A DNA stretch of 64,000 nucleotides. Source: Planctomycetota bacterium. Its GTDB lineage: Bacteria; Planctomycetota; Phycisphaerae; UBA1845. Location of the stretch: contig JAUWWQ010000012.1 in assembly GCA_030616775.1 (NCBI GenBank), positions 1 through 64,000 of the forward strand. The letters run 5' to 3'. Numbering within the stretch: position 1 is the first letter of the stretch; the number at the start of each line of letters is the position of its first letter. Below the pieces are notes generated by a model. That model was not told where the DNA came from and ran no database searches. It saw only the letters and a list, made by a program, of their open reading frames with translations. The position numbers and the translations under genes are program-made. Positions 25,679 to 33,937 of this stretch are shown here, one piece after another.

Positions 25679-26815
25679 ATGGACTTTGAACTCGACGAAG
25701 ATCATCAGATCCTGCAACAGTCGATCCGCGAGTTCGCCACTAAGGAGGTGGCCAAGGGGGCGGCGGAGCGCGACGAAAAGGCCGAAATGCCCGACTCGCT
25801 GATCAAGCAGCTTGCAGAGCTGGGCCTGTTCGGCATCGCCATTCCCGAGCAGTACGGCGGGGCGGGCATGGGAACCATCGCGTCTTCCATCGTGGTTGAG
25901 GAGATCTCCAAGGCATGCGCAGCTACCGGCGTCCTGATCAGTGCCCATGCTTCGCTTTGCGTGGAGCCGATCATGACGTTCGGCACGGATGCCCAGAAAG
26001 AGAAATACCTGCCCGGGTTGGCCTCGGGTGAGACCATCGGTTGCCTGTCCCTAACCGAACCGGGAAGCGGCAGCGACGCCGGAGCAGCCACTTGCCGCGC
26101 CGAACTGAAGGATGACGGGTGGCACATTACCGGGACGAAGAACTTCGTCACAAACGGCAAACAGGCGGGTGTCGTCGTCCTGATCGCCGTAACCGATCCC
26201 GACGAGCCGAAGCGCCGGTTGAGTGCGTTTATCGTCGAGAAGCAGGCGCCGGGGTTTCGGGTCGGCAAGTTGGAGAGCAAACTCGGTATTCGGTGTTCAT
26301 CGACGGCTGAGTTTGCGTTTGAAGACTGTGTTGTGCCCCATGACGCCCTGCTGGGCGAGCGGGGTCGTGGGCTGCGGGTCGCCCTGACCACGCTCGATGC
26401 CGGTCGAATCGGCATCGCGGCTCAAGCCCTGGGCATTGCCGAGGCCTGCCTGTACGAGGCGACAAACTACGCCAATACGCGCGTACAGTTCGGCCGGCCG
26501 ATCGGACTCTTTCAGGCGATCCAGAATAAGCTGGCGGACATGGCCGTGGGGATCGAGGCGGCGCGGGCCCTGACATATCGCGCGGCCTGGTACAAGGATA
26601 TGGGCAAGGAGTACGGACAGTTTGCGGCAATGGCCAAGCTGTATGCCAGTGAGGTGTCATCGATGGCCGCCAATCACGCCATACAGGTGTTTGGCGGATA
26701 CGGGTATTGTAGTGACTACCCTGTCGAACGGTACCTTCGTGACGCCAAAATCACCGAACTGTATGAAGGGACCAGCGAGATCCATCGCCTGGTCATCGCA
26801 CGATCGCTGGCGTAA
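25679..26815 (+). CDS. Acyl-CoA dehydrogenase, 378 aa (third of three)
   Basis: The ATG at 25679 follows AAGGA at good spacing; the frame is open further upstream only because it overlaps the previous gene. Motifs SLTEPGSGSDAGAATC, KNFVTNGKQAG, GIRCSSTAEF, GRIGIAAQALGIAEACLYEA and TELYEGTSEIHRLVIARS are all present. The text is closest to butyryl-CoA or short-chain dehydrogenases, which fits oxidation of butyryl-CoA made by the acyl-CoA mutase encoded downstream. This is the most canonical of the three paralogues. Confidence 0.93.
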   Translation: MDFELDEDHQILQQSIREFATKEVAKGAAERDEKAEMPDSLIKQLAELGLFGIAIPEQYGGAGMGTIASSIVVEEISKACAATGVLISAHASLCVEPIMTFGTDAQKEKYLPGLASGETIGCLSLTEPGSGSDAGAATCRAELKDDGWHITGTKNFVTNGKQAGVVVLIAVTDPDEPKRRLSAFIVEKQAPGFRVGKLESKLGIRCSSTAEFAFEDCVVPHDALLGERGRGLRVALTTLDAGRIGIAAQALGIAEACLYEATNYANTRVQFGRPIGLFQAIQNKLADMAVGIEAARALTYRAAWYKDMGKEYGQFAAMAKLYASEVSSMAANHAIQVFGGYGYCSDYPVERYLRDAKITELYEGTSEIHRLVIARSLA

Positions 26816-26819
26816 AACC

Positions 26820-26844
26820 GAGCCGCGGGCTTTAGCCCGCGCGG
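26820..26844. repeat. Dispersed GC-rich palindrome, copy 2
   Basis: The sequence gagccgcgggctttagcc followed by cgcgcgg directly follows the third dehydrogenase stop. Same family and orientation as the copies at 8137, 35137 and 35201. Confidence 0.85.
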
Positions 26845-26916
26845 CGTCTCGGGGGACATTTGGCGTACGATTTCCGGGTGGGCCGTGCTCACCAAGTTGA
26901 TCCCGCGGGGTGAACA

Positions 26917-27225
26917 ATGATCGCCGCCATCGACGCACGAAGGGAGGCACTTGAGGCGCTGTGTCGGCAGCACCGCGTCCGGCGGCTGGAGGTGTTCGGC
27001 TCCGCTGCGGATGGAACGTTTGACCCCCAACGCAGTGATCTGGATTTTCTGGTGGAATACCTCCCGCTCTCGCCAGGCGAGTACTACGAAGCGTATTTCG
27101 GTCTGCTGGAGTCTCTTGAGGCGCTTTTCGAGCGACGTGTTGATCTTGTTGACGTGACGTGTTTAAGGAATCCCTACTTCATTCAGGGAGTCAATGAAAG
27201 CCGGTCGGTAGTGTATGAAGCATGA
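26917..27225 (+). CDS. MntA-like nucleotidyltransferase antitoxin
   Basis: The protein is a minimal nucleotidyltransferase with EVFGSAADGTFDPQRSDLDF near residues 25-44, carrying the GS and DxD catalytic motif. MntA antitoxins inactivate the HepT toxin by adding AMP groups to it. The stop overlaps the start of the HepT gene (27215-27225), the usual arrangement of this pair. The length (102 aa) is normal. The pair lies inside an acyl-CoA catabolic run, so it was probably inserted there. Confidence 0.88.
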   Translation: MIAAIDARREALEALCRQHRVRRLEVFGSAADGTFDPQRSDLDFLVEYLPLSPGEYYEAYFGLLESLEALFERRVDLVDVTCLRNPYFIQGVNESRSVVYEA

Positions 27226-27556
27226 CCCGAGAAAGTATCTGAGTGATATGCTGGACGCATCCCGGTTCCTGCTCGATGCCACAGCGGGAAAAACGATGCA
27301 GGACTACGAGACGGATCGAATATTTCGTTCTGCCGTCGAGCGCGAGCTGCAAAACATCGGTGAGGCGCTGAGGCAGCTGACGTCGCACGATCCGAACACA
27401 GCGGCGAGAATAACCGAGCATGAGCGCATCATCCGTTTTCGTCACGCGCTGGTTCACGGGTACGATAGTGTCAGACCGGAACTCGTATGGGACGTTATTG
27501 CCAACAAGCTATCGACACTCCGCGACGAACTGGAGGCGATGTTGCAGGAGCCATGA
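27215..27556 (+). CDS. HepT-like HEPN ribonuclease toxin (DUF86)
   Basis: A single HEPN domain of 113 aa. The catalytic motif RX4HXY is visible as RHALVHGY near residues 76-83, and the helix RAVERELQNIGEAL-like segment (AVERELQNIGEALRQL) matches the family. HEPN toxins of this type cleave RNA and are neutralised by AMPylation from the adjacent MntA. It overlaps the antitoxin gene by 11 bases. A broken C-terminal copy of a second HepT follows at 27625-27714. Confidence 0.88.
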   Translation: MKHDPRKYLSDMLDASRFLLDATAGKTMQDYETDRIFRSAVERELQNIGEALRQLTSHDPNTAARITEHERIIRFRHALVHGYDSVRPELVWDVIANKLSTLRDELEAMLQEP

Positions 27557-27600
27557 ATGCGCACGTGGAGACGTTATATACGTTATGTAGAGGGAATACG

Positions 27601-27755
27601 GTGGGCAAGGCCCACCCTACTTCTTTGAAGCCGGACACCGTGTGGTACATTGTAAAGGAGAAGCTGTCGATTTTGCGAACCGAGTTGGAAGGCCTGTCGG
27701 GCCACGCCGAGTAGAGATCTGGGGATCGAAAGAAGATGGGCACTGCCCACTCTAC
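27601..27755. repeat. Two short palindromes of one type
   Basis: GTGGGCAAGGCCCACCCTAC at 27601-27620 and a related ATGGGCactGCCCACtCTAC at 27736-27755 flank the HepT remnant. A related but less symmetrical sequence, gtagggtgggcaccggccac, lies at 52533. They look like small mobile or processed palindromes. Confidence 0.6.
27625..27714 (+). pseudogene. C-terminal stub of a second HepT
   Basis: The last 30 codons read LKPDTVWYIVKEKLSILRTE and match the end of the intact HepT (VRPELVWDVIANKLSTLRDE) residue by residue in pattern. The catalytic part is missing. It is a remnant of a duplicated toxin gene, lying between two palindromic repeats. Confidence 0.7.
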
Positions 27756-27837
27756 TTGACTCGACCTATGCGTACCCCAAAGTCAGCTCGGTCAGGTGAC
27801 GGCAAACGACGATTCGTAGCTTGGGAGTAAACGGATT

Positions 27838-28698
27838 ATGAGTGGTAGCCAGGGAAAGAGTATGGCCGTGATCGGCGCGGGGACCATGGGGCGGGGCATC
27901 GCCCAGGTGTTCGCCCAATCGGGATACGAAGTGTACATGCATGACACCGTGCCGGCGGCGATGGAGTCGGCGGCGGGGCAAATCGAGAAGCTGCTTAAAC
28001 GTGCGGTCGACAAGGGGAAGATGTCCGCCGATGATGCGGCCGCTACACAGAGGCGGATCCACACGGTTCCGAACCTGTCGAACATCGGCCGTCATCCGCT
28101 GATCGTCGAGGCGGTTATCGAAAACCCGGATGTCAAGGTCGAGCTGCTCGGGAGCATTCAGTCGATGGTGACGGATGATGGCATTCTAGCGACCAACACG
28201 AGCAGCATCAGCATCACCCAGCTTGCAGCGGCGACGGATCGGCCGGATCGCTTCATCGGCATGCACTTCTTCAACCCGGTCCCGGTCATGAAGCTGGTCG
28301 AAGTGGTCCGTGGTCTGCAGACCAGCGACGAGACGGTGAAGCGGACTATTGCGTTGGCGGAGTCGGTCGGGAAATCGCCGGTCGAGTGCAATGATCACCC
28401 CGGTTTCGTGGCCAACCGCGTTTTGATGCCCATGATCAATGAGGCGATTTTCGCGTTGCAGGAAGGTGTCGCCCGGGCAGAGGCCATCGACGATATCATG
28501 AAGCTGGGGATGAATCATCCCATGGGCCCGCTGGCCCTTGCGGACCTTATCGGCCTGGACGTCTGTCTCGATATCTTGCAGGTATTGCATCGCGACCTGG
28601 GCGAGGATCGCTATCGTCCTTGCCCGCTTCTGCGTAAAATGGTACAGGCCAGGAGACTGGGGCGTAAGACTAAGCAGGGTTTCTATTGTTATGAGTAA
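27838..28698 (+). CDS. 3-hydroxyacyl-CoA (3-hydroxybutyryl-CoA) dehydrogenase
   Basis: The NAD-binding start MAVIGAGTMGRGIAQVFAQS, the segment TNTSSISITQLA with the catalytic region IGMHFFNPVPVMKLVEVV, and FVANRVLMPMINEA with the C-terminal domain signature LGMNHPMGPLALADLIGLD are complete. At 286 aa it is the short stand-alone form used for 3-hydroxybutyryl-CoA. It oxidises 3-hydroxybutyryl-CoA to acetoacetyl-CoA. Its stop overlaps the next gene's start by eight bases, so the two are translationally coupled. Confidence 0.93.
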   Translation: MSGSQGKSMAVIGAGTMGRGIAQVFAQSGYEVYMHDTVPAAMESAAGQIEKLLKRAVDKGKMSADDAAATQRRIHTVPNLSNIGRHPLIVEAVIENPDVKVELLGSIQSMVTDDGILATNTSSISITQLAAATDRPDRFIGMHFFNPVPVMKLVEVVRGLQTSDETVKRTIALAESVGKSPVECNDHPGFVANRVLMPMINEAIFALQEGVARAEAIDDIMKLGMNHPMGPLALADLIGLDVCLDILQVLHRDLGEDRYRPCPLLRKMVQARRLGRKTKQGFYCYE

Positions 28699-29440
28699 GA
28701 CTCAAGTACGCGTAGAGATTGACGGGCCTCAGGCGGCTATTACGTTCTTCACGGAAGAGGCGCTCAACGTGCTCTCGCCGGACGTATTGCACAGTTTCGG
28801 AGCAGCAGTTGCCAAGGTGAGAAAAGACCCCAAAGTCCGCACGACGGTGATCAAGGCGGAGGGAAAAGTCTTCCTGGCCGGCGCCGACGTCAAGGTGATG
28901 GCCAATTACGGTGCCGAGGATGCCCGGGAATACGGATCGGACGGGCAAGGTGTACTGAATGACCTGGCCGCACTGCCCTCGATTACTGTCGCGGCGATCA
29001 ATGGAGCGGCGCTGGGCGGAGGTCTGGAACTGGTGCTGGCGTGCGACTTCAGGATCGCGGTCAAGTCCGCGAAGTTGGGTCTGCCGGAGACCTCACTCGG
29101 CCTGATACCCGGCTGGGGCGGGATTCCGCGCTTGACCAAGCTGGTGGGTCCGTCGCGGGCCAAAAGGCTGTACTTGAGTGCCATGCCGGTGTCGGCAGAT
29201 GACGGCGCCACCTTTGGCCTGGTCGATGAGGTGGTCAATTCCGTCGAGGATCTTACGCCTCGTGTGGCGGCGTTCTGCAAGACATTCAAGCGGGCGTCGC
29301 CCGAGGCAGTGGCGCTCGCTAAACGAGCCTCGCGCGACATGGACGATCTGACGGCGTTTGCCGATTGCTTCAGGACAAAAGACTTTCGCGAGGGCATCGC
29401 CGCATTTTTGGAGAAGCGCCCGGCTTCGTGGATGGAGTGA
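28691..29440 (+). CDS. Enoyl-CoA hydratase/isomerase (crotonase family)
   Basis: Crotonase motifs are visible: the oxyanion-hole loop FLAGADVKVM, then NGAALGGGLELVLACDFRIA with the first catalytic Glu, and LGLPETSLGLIPGWGGIPRL with the second. Both acid residues needed for water addition to enoyl-CoA are present, so hydratase activity is likely. The ATG at 28691 overlaps the end of the dehydrogenase gene; the longer frame upstream is a shadow of that gene. It has 249 residues, normal for a single-domain hydratase. Confidence 0.92.
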   Translation: MSKTQVRVEIDGPQAAITFFTEEALNVLSPDVLHSFGAAVAKVRKDPKVRTTVIKAEGKVFLAGADVKVMANYGAEDAREYGSDGQGVLNDLAALPSITVAAINGAALGGGLELVLACDFRIAVKSAKLGLPETSLGLIPGWGGIPRLTKLVGPSRAKRLYLSAMPVSADDGATFGLVDEVVNSVEDLTPRVAAFCKTFKRASPEAVALAKRASRDMDDLTAFADCFRTKDFREGIAAFLEKRPASWME

Positions 29441-29448
29441 CTTCGGCT

Positions 29449-31053
29449 ATGAGCGTACGACCGTCCGCCGATCCTTCCAGCGCGCCTGAGGCTGGTGCGG
29501 ATGCCAAGCCGTGGGTCGGCCCGGAAGACCTGGGCGCGTTCGACCCTGCCGAGGCCCTGGGCGAGCCGGGTCAGTTCCCCTTTACCCGCGGGCCTCATCG
29601 TACCATGTATCAGGAGCGACTCTGGACCATGCGGCAGTTCGCCGGGTTCGGGTCAGCCGACGACACCAACAAGCGATTCAAATACCTGCTCGAACACGGG
29701 CAGACGGGACTGAGCACCGCGTTCGATCTGCCCACGCTCATGGGCCGTGATAGCGACGACCATCTGTCACTTGGCGAGGTGGGGCGATGTGGCGTGGCGA
29801 TCTCGTCGCTGGCGGACATGCGCCGGTTGTTCGACGGGATTGACCTGGGCAATGTCAGTACGAGCATGACGATCAACGGTCCCGCGGCAATCCTGCTGGC
29901 ATTCTATGTGGCGGTCGGCCAGGAGCAGGGCGTCCCGCTGGGCAAGCTTCGCGGCACCCTGCAAAACGACATTCTCAAGGAATTCCATGCTCAAAACGAG
30001 TACGTCTTCCCGCCCGAGCCGAGCGTCAAGCTGGTCGTCGATACCATCGAGTATTGCACCGAACACACGCCGCAGTGGAACACGGTCAGCATCAGCGGTT
30101 ACCACATCCGTGAGGCCGGGGCGACGGCCGCGGAGGAGCTGGCGTTTACACTGGCGGATGGTATAGCCTACGTACAAGCGTCAATCGAGCGCGGCTTGGT
30201 CATCGACGCTTTCGCACCTCGCCTGAGCTTCTTTTTCGACGTGCACAACGATTTTTTCGAGGAGATCGCCAAGCTGCGGGCTTCCCGGCGGATCTGGGCG
30301 CATGTGATGCGCGACCGCTTCGGAGTGAAAAGTGAACGCAGCTTATTGCTGCGCATGCACTGCCAGACGGCCGGTGTGACTCTGACCGAGCAGCAGCCGA
30401 CCAACAACATCATGCGCGTGGCCTATCAGGCGTTGGCGGGCGTGCTGGGCGGCACACAGTCCCTTCACACCAACAGCATGGACGAAACGCTTGCTCTGCC
30501 GAGTGCCCAGGCCGCCAAGATCGCCCTGCGAACGCAGCAGATTCTCGCCTGCGAAAGCAACGTCACCCAGACCGTCGACCCGCTCGGCGGCAGCTACTTC
30601 ATCGAGAAGCTGACCAACGAGATCGAGGCCAAGGCCTATGCCATTATCGATCAAATCGACGCGATGGGCGGAGTGCTGAGAGCGATTGACCGGGGCTTTT
30701 TCCGTCGTGCCATTGCCGAGTCAGCTCATGCCCAGCAGCGTGCCCTGGAGGACGGAGAATCGAAAGTCGTCGGCGTGACTGACTTCGTCGAAGAGGGACC
30801 GCCGGGTATCGACATTCTCCAGGTTAACCAGAAGACCGAAGACGCTCAGGTTGCCGGTTTGAAGAAGCTGAAGGCCTCACGTAACCAGGCACGTCACGCC
30901 GCGGCACTGGAACGTTTGCGCGAAGATGCAAAGAAGGACATGAATCTCATGCCCGCTCTGATCGAAGGTGCCAAGGCCGACGCCACCGTTGGCGAGATGA
31001 TGGCCACAATGAAATCCGTCTTCGGCAGCTACGACGGCGGCCCGGAGTGGTAG
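29449..31053 (+). CDS. icmA: Acyl-CoA mutase large subunit, isobutyryl-CoA mutase type
   Basis: The TIM-barrel substrate domain of the B12-dependent acyl-CoA mutases is complete (534 aa) with TMYQERLWTMRQFAGF, FDLPTLMGRDSDDHLSLGEV, SISGYHIREAGATAAEEL and FAPRLSFFFDVHNDFFEE. The cobalamin domain is not attached. Two residues tell the substrate apart in this family: methylmalonyl-CoA mutase has Tyr89 and Arg207, isobutyryl-CoA mutase has Phe80 and Gln198. Here the matching residues are Phe64 and Gln182, with the same 118-residue spacing, so it should interconvert isobutyryl-CoA and butyryl-CoA. The ATG at 29449 starts eight bases after the hydratase stop. The B12-domain partner is encoded at 33938, across a 2.9-kb interruption. 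Confidence 0.88.
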   Translation: MSVRPSADPSSAPEAGADAKPWVGPEDLGAFDPAEALGEPGQFPFTRGPHRTMYQERLWTMRQFAGFGSADDTNKRFKYLLEHGQTGLSTAFDLPTLMGRDSDDHLSLGEVGRCGVAISSLADMRRLFDGIDLGNVSTSMTINGPAAILLAFYVAVGQEQGVPLGKLRGTLQNDILKEFHAQNEYVFPPEPSVKLVVDTIEYCTEHTPQWNTVSISGYHIREAGATAAEELAFTLADGIAYVQASIERGLVIDAFAPRLSFFFDVHNDFFEEIAKLRASRRIWAHVMRDRFGVKSERSLLLRMHCQTAGVTLTEQQPTNNIMRVAYQALAGVLGGTQSLHTNSMDETLALPSAQAAKIALRTQQILACESNVTQTVDPLGGSYFIEKLTNEIEAKAYAIIDQIDAMGGVLRAIDRGFFRRAIAESAHAQQRALEDGESKVVGVTDFVEEGPPGIDILQVNQKTEDAQVAGLKKLKASRNQARHAAALERLREDAKKDMNLMPALIEGAKADATVGEMMATMKSVFGSYDGGPEW

Positions 31054-31272
31054 GCGCTCCTAAGGTCAGGAGCGAAGTCCTCCCCAGGGGCGACAACGAG
31101 CAGCAGCTCCTGCAAGGCCTGCTCAGCGAGCGTGACAAGGTCGAAGCGGACATGAAGCACGGGGCGCCGTTTTCGTGCGGTATGTGCCGAGAATCAATGA
31201 TACGCGCCGCAGCGAGCTGGCCTTACGATGCCGATTCGGAGGCGACAGCCCTTCCAATCGTGAAAGGAATCG

Positions 31273-32472
31273 ATGATGCTTGACTACTTCCGAGCGGACA
31301 ATTTCAAGTCGCTTGTCAATGTTAGCTTTGAGCCAACCGGCCTGAATCTCCTCGTTGGGAGCAACAACTCCGGCAAGACCAACCTTTGCCATGCGATGCA
31401 ATTCCTTTCGTTGACAACTAGGAAATCTCTTAACGAGGCTTCGCAGTGTACGGGCGAGCCATGGAGTCTTGCCAATGTTTATCTGGACAAAGCTACGATT
31501 GACCTTTCTCTGCGCTGCACGCTCACATGGGAAAAGAAGGCCTACAAGTTTGATTATGAACTGAGCTTGACAGCGCCGCGCGCGGCAAGAGAGCGCGGGC
31601 AAAGTATCCCTCTCGGCGTGCAACACGAGGTGCTTCGGGTAACGGGAGGGGCATTCAACGAAACCGTCCTCATGGAGAACGACGCTGGACAGGTCAAGTT
31701 GTTGCATGAGCGGGTTTTTCTGGGCGAGCAACAGGGGCAGGATAAGTATAAGACGACGACGGCCCCACCGGATCATACGATGTTGTTCCGCCTGTACGAC
31801 CTGGAAACCAACCAGCGTGCCAACCTGTTCAAGCGGTATCTCGGTAGCTGGCAGTACTTCAACTTTGATGCCTTGCGTTTGCGGCATACCGGTGCCCAAC
31901 CGATGAACATCTTGCTCAATTCGGACGGAGGAAACTTGGCATCAGTCATGTCCAATCTGAAGAGCTCCGAGGAACGCTTGTATCGCAAGATCGTGGATGC
32001 AGCGAAGACCTTGGAGCCAAAGCTTTACGCCATCAATTTTTTGTTGCCCGACACCGAGCATGTATACATGTTCTTCGAGGATGAGAAGGGCAAGCGATTC
32101 AGCGCAGCCAACATCTCGGACGGTACACTCCGCTACCTGGCACTTTGTACGCTGGTCATTTTGAACCGACACCTCAAAGCGAGGGAAGGTGCGCCGCTTG
32201 TCATGATCGAGGAGCCTGAGAACGGAATCTTCGTGGGTCATCTCAAGCCACTATTTGAGCGGATTGAACCGTCCGGCAAGGAGGGACAATACTTGTTCAC
32301 ATCTCACGCTCCGTACTTCATCGACCTGTTTGATGCATGCCTCGACGGCGTGTGGGTCGCGCGTAGCGAGCGAACCCATACCACAATCGAGCGTCCACCA
32401 AGGAGCAAGATCGAGAAACGGCTCGGTGAGTATTCGCTCGGAGAGATGCACTTTAGAGGTTTACTGCAATGA
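31273..32472 (+). CDS. AAA ATPase (AAA_21/OLD-like), 399 aa
   Basis: The start MMLDYFRADNFKSLVNVSFE and Walker A LLVGSNNSGKTNL (residues about 27-39) are those of RecF/OLD-like ABC-type ATPases. The end has Walker B APLVMIEEPENG and the His switch LFTSHAPYFIDLF. No nuclease domain is fused. The following gene overlaps its stop by four bases and encodes a TOPRIM-like partner, a pairing seen in phage-defence systems such as AbiL-type and related ATPase/TOPRIM modules. The pair lies between the two halves of the mutase locus. AAAGGA precedes the ATG at 31273. Confidence 0.85.
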   Translation: MMLDYFRADNFKSLVNVSFEPTGLNLLVGSNNSGKTNLCHAMQFLSLTTRKSLNEASQCTGEPWSLANVYLDKATIDLSLRCTLTWEKKAYKFDYELSLTAPRAARERGQSIPLGVQHEVLRVTGGAFNETVLMENDAGQVKLLHERVFLGEQQGQDKYKTTTAPPDHTMLFRLYDLETNQRANLFKRYLGSWQYFNFDALRLRHTGAQPMNILLNSDGGNLASVMSNLKSSEERLYRKIVDAAKTLEPKLYAINFLLPDTEHVYMFFEDEKGKRFSAANISDGTLRYLALCTLVILNRHLKAREGAPLVMIEEPENGIFVGHLKPLFERIEPSGKEGQYLFTSHAPYFIDLFDACLDGVWVARSERTHTTIERPPRSKIEKRLGEYSLGEMHFRGLLQ

Positions 32473-33059
32473 GGATCGGCTACGCCGTTCAAGGCTCGAC
32501 CGATCGGGCTTTCCTCCGTGGGCTAAAGGAACGATGGTGCGCCAACGCTGAGATGATAGAGGGCGCGTTTCGCGGTTCCACCGGACTGAGCCTTCGGCGT
32601 GAATTGGCGAGAATATGCGACGATCTCTTCTGGCAGAAGGCATGTGACGTCATCGTGTTCTTGTCTGACGCCGATGTGGCTGACTGGCGAACGGTGCAAA
32701 GGCGCGAAGTCGAGAAGCTCCCTGACGAGATTCGCCCTTTCGCAGTGTATGGCATGGCTGACCGCAACACTGAATGCTGGTTGTGCGCCGATCCGCACTA
32801 CATCTCCGAGAAGACTGAACGCGCATTCGAGGACTTTACTGCGGACGACCCAAAGGGCGCATTCCAGTCAGCGATGCGCATTTCGCGAGATGATAAGCGG
32901 GAATCGGAGATCGCAGCACTCGTTCGGGACGCTTACGTCGGGGTGCTGCGGCGCTGGCTGGAGACGAGTAGATCGTTTGAGGATTTCTATGACCAACTCT
33001 GGACGGTCAGCAGACAGCGAGAATGCGACATAGACAATCTTCGTGAAAGTGGCTCCTGA
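32469..33059 (+). CDS. TOPRIM-like (DUF4276/RloB-type) partner protein, 196 aa
   Basis: The pattern is that of small TOPRIM-like proteins paired with AAA ATPases: an N-terminal strand YAVQGSTDRAFLRGL, the acidic strand VIVFLSDADVADW, and DRNTECWLCAD near residue 98 matching the conserved iExWlLaD signature. The usual first acidic residue (VEG) is Gln here (VQG), so metal-dependent nuclease activity may be altered. The ATG lies in the last codons of the ATPase gene (ATGA overlap). The pair is a candidate defence or abortive-infection module; the mechanism is unproven. Confidence 0.72.
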   Translation: MRIGYAVQGSTDRAFLRGLKERWCANAEMIEGAFRGSTGLSLRRELARICDDLFWQKACDVIVFLSDADVADWRTVQRREVEKLPDEIRPFAVYGMADRNTECWLCADPHYISEKTERAFEDFTADDPKGAFQSAMRISRDDKRESEIAALVRDAYVGVLRRWLETSRSFEDFYDQLWTVSRQRECDIDNLRESGS

Positions 33060-33094
33060 TTGCGCGAACAAGGCTGGCGGTAATCGACGAGGCG

Positions 33095-33292
33095 ATGACC
33101 GCGCGAGACACCATGGCGGATGTACTGATCTATTGGCGGGACCACGCGGCCAACCGGGCCTACCAGTTCTCCGGGGATCGTGCGTACAAGGGACACCGGA
33201 TTGCCAAGCGCCTGACTGGGCTGGATGCGCAGTGCGGTTTGGCAATAACGCACCCGGATTTGACGCCCAGGGAGCCCCGGAGGGGCGTGTGA
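33095..33292 (+). CDS. Doubtful small ORF, 65 aa
   Basis: This frame (MTARDTMADVLIYWRDHAAN...) has reasonable amino-acid composition but no recognised family and no clear ribosome binding site, and its end runs into a palindrome (33274-33286). It could be a short third gene of the ATPase/TOPRIM cassette or chance coding. Confidence 0.25.
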   Translation: MTARDTMADVLIYWRDHAANRAYQFSGDRAYKGHRIAKRLTGLDAQCGLAITHPDLTPREPRRGV

Positions 33293-33298
33293 CAATAG

Positions 33299-33355
33299 CC
33301 CAGCGATTCATCGCTGGGATAAAGTCGCCAGCCTACTGCCGAGTCCCGTAGGGAC
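33299..33355. repeat. REP hairpins, left flank of the Y1 transposase
   Basis: CCCAGCGA-ttca-TCGCTGGG at 33299-33318 is followed by GTCCC-gta-GGGAC at 33343-33355. The same two hairpins occur in mirror order on the other side of the transposase gene. Confidence 0.85.
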
Positions 33356-33393
33356 GGTTGAATCGCGGGCGTTTTGACCCGCGATGGCAAACG

Positions 33394-33846
33394 ATGCCAC
33401 ATTCCTACTCGAACTGCCTGATTCATTACATCTTCAGCACGAAGGATCGGCGCAAGATGATCTTCCCGGAAATCCACGAACGTTTGTGGGCCTACCTCGG
33501 CGGCATCGCCCGGGAGAATGGGGTGAAGGCTTTGGCGGTTGGGGGGACCGACGATCACGTGCATATGTTGGCCGCGCTACCCTCGCCGCTGTCGGTTGCT
33601 AAGGCCATCCAGCTCATTAAAGGCGGGTCGTCGAAATGGTTGCACGACACGTTTCCTGCGATGAGGACCTTTGCCTGGCAGGAAGGATATGGAGCGTTCA
33701 GCATCAGCGTGTCTGGCATCGCCGATACCGTAGCGTACATTCTCGGGCAAGAGCGGCATCATCGAACGCGGACGTTCGAGCAGGAGTTCGTTGCGTTTCT
33801 CAAGAAGCACGACATCGGCTATGATGAACGTTACGTGTTTGGCTGA
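33394..33846 (+). CDS. Y1 transposase, REP-associated (RAYT/IS200-like)
   Basis: A 150-residue HUH transposase: IHYIFSTKDRRKMI at the start, the metal-binding HUH motif in GGTDDHVHMLAALP, and a candidate nucleophile Tyr in ADTVAYILGQERHHRT followed by the ending typical of RAYTs (FEQEFVAFLKKHDIGYDERY). RAYTs nick and move REP palindromes. It is framed by inverted pairs of REP hairpins (33299-33355 and 33856-33933), so it is a complete REP-transposase unit rather than an insertion sequence with simple ends. The ATG at 33394 starts the family N-terminus; earlier in-frame starts cross a palindrome. Confidence 0.88.
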   Translation: MPHSYSNCLIHYIFSTKDRRKMIFPEIHERLWAYLGGIARENGVKALAVGGTDDHVHMLAALPSPLSVAKAIQLIKGGSSKWLHDTFPAMRTFAWQEGYGAFSISVSGIADTVAYILGQERHHRTRTFEQEFVAFLKKHDIGYDERYVFG

Positions 33847-33855
33847 CGTTCAGCC

Positions 33856-33933
33856 GTCCCTACGGGACTGGTGTGTTTACTGAGTGGATACCCAGCGTTG
33901 AAACGCTGGGCTATCGTCGGCCATCCCTACGGG
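33856..33933. repeat. REP hairpins, right flank of the Y1 transposase
   Basis: GTCCC-tac-GGGAC at 33856-33868 and CCCAGCGTT-ga-AACGCTGGG at 33891-33910 mirror the left flank, and a further ccctacggg lies at 33925-33933. The last repeat ends only a few bases before the mutase small-subunit start. Confidence 0.85.
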
Positions 33934-33937
33934 ACTC

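Noticed and set aside
29449-31053. Methylmalonyl-CoA mutase large subunit
   Set aside because: Phe64 and Gln182 occupy the positions of Tyr89 and Arg207, so the isobutyryl-CoA type is preferred.
31054-31272. Small forward gene before the AAA ATPase
   Set aside because: A short frame containing SCGMCRES runs to 31283, but there is no start signal, family match or consistent composition.
31054-33937. Cobalamin riboswitch near the mutase genes
   Set aside because: I looked for the conserved B12-box-like elements and saw none; the gap holds genes and REP hairpins.
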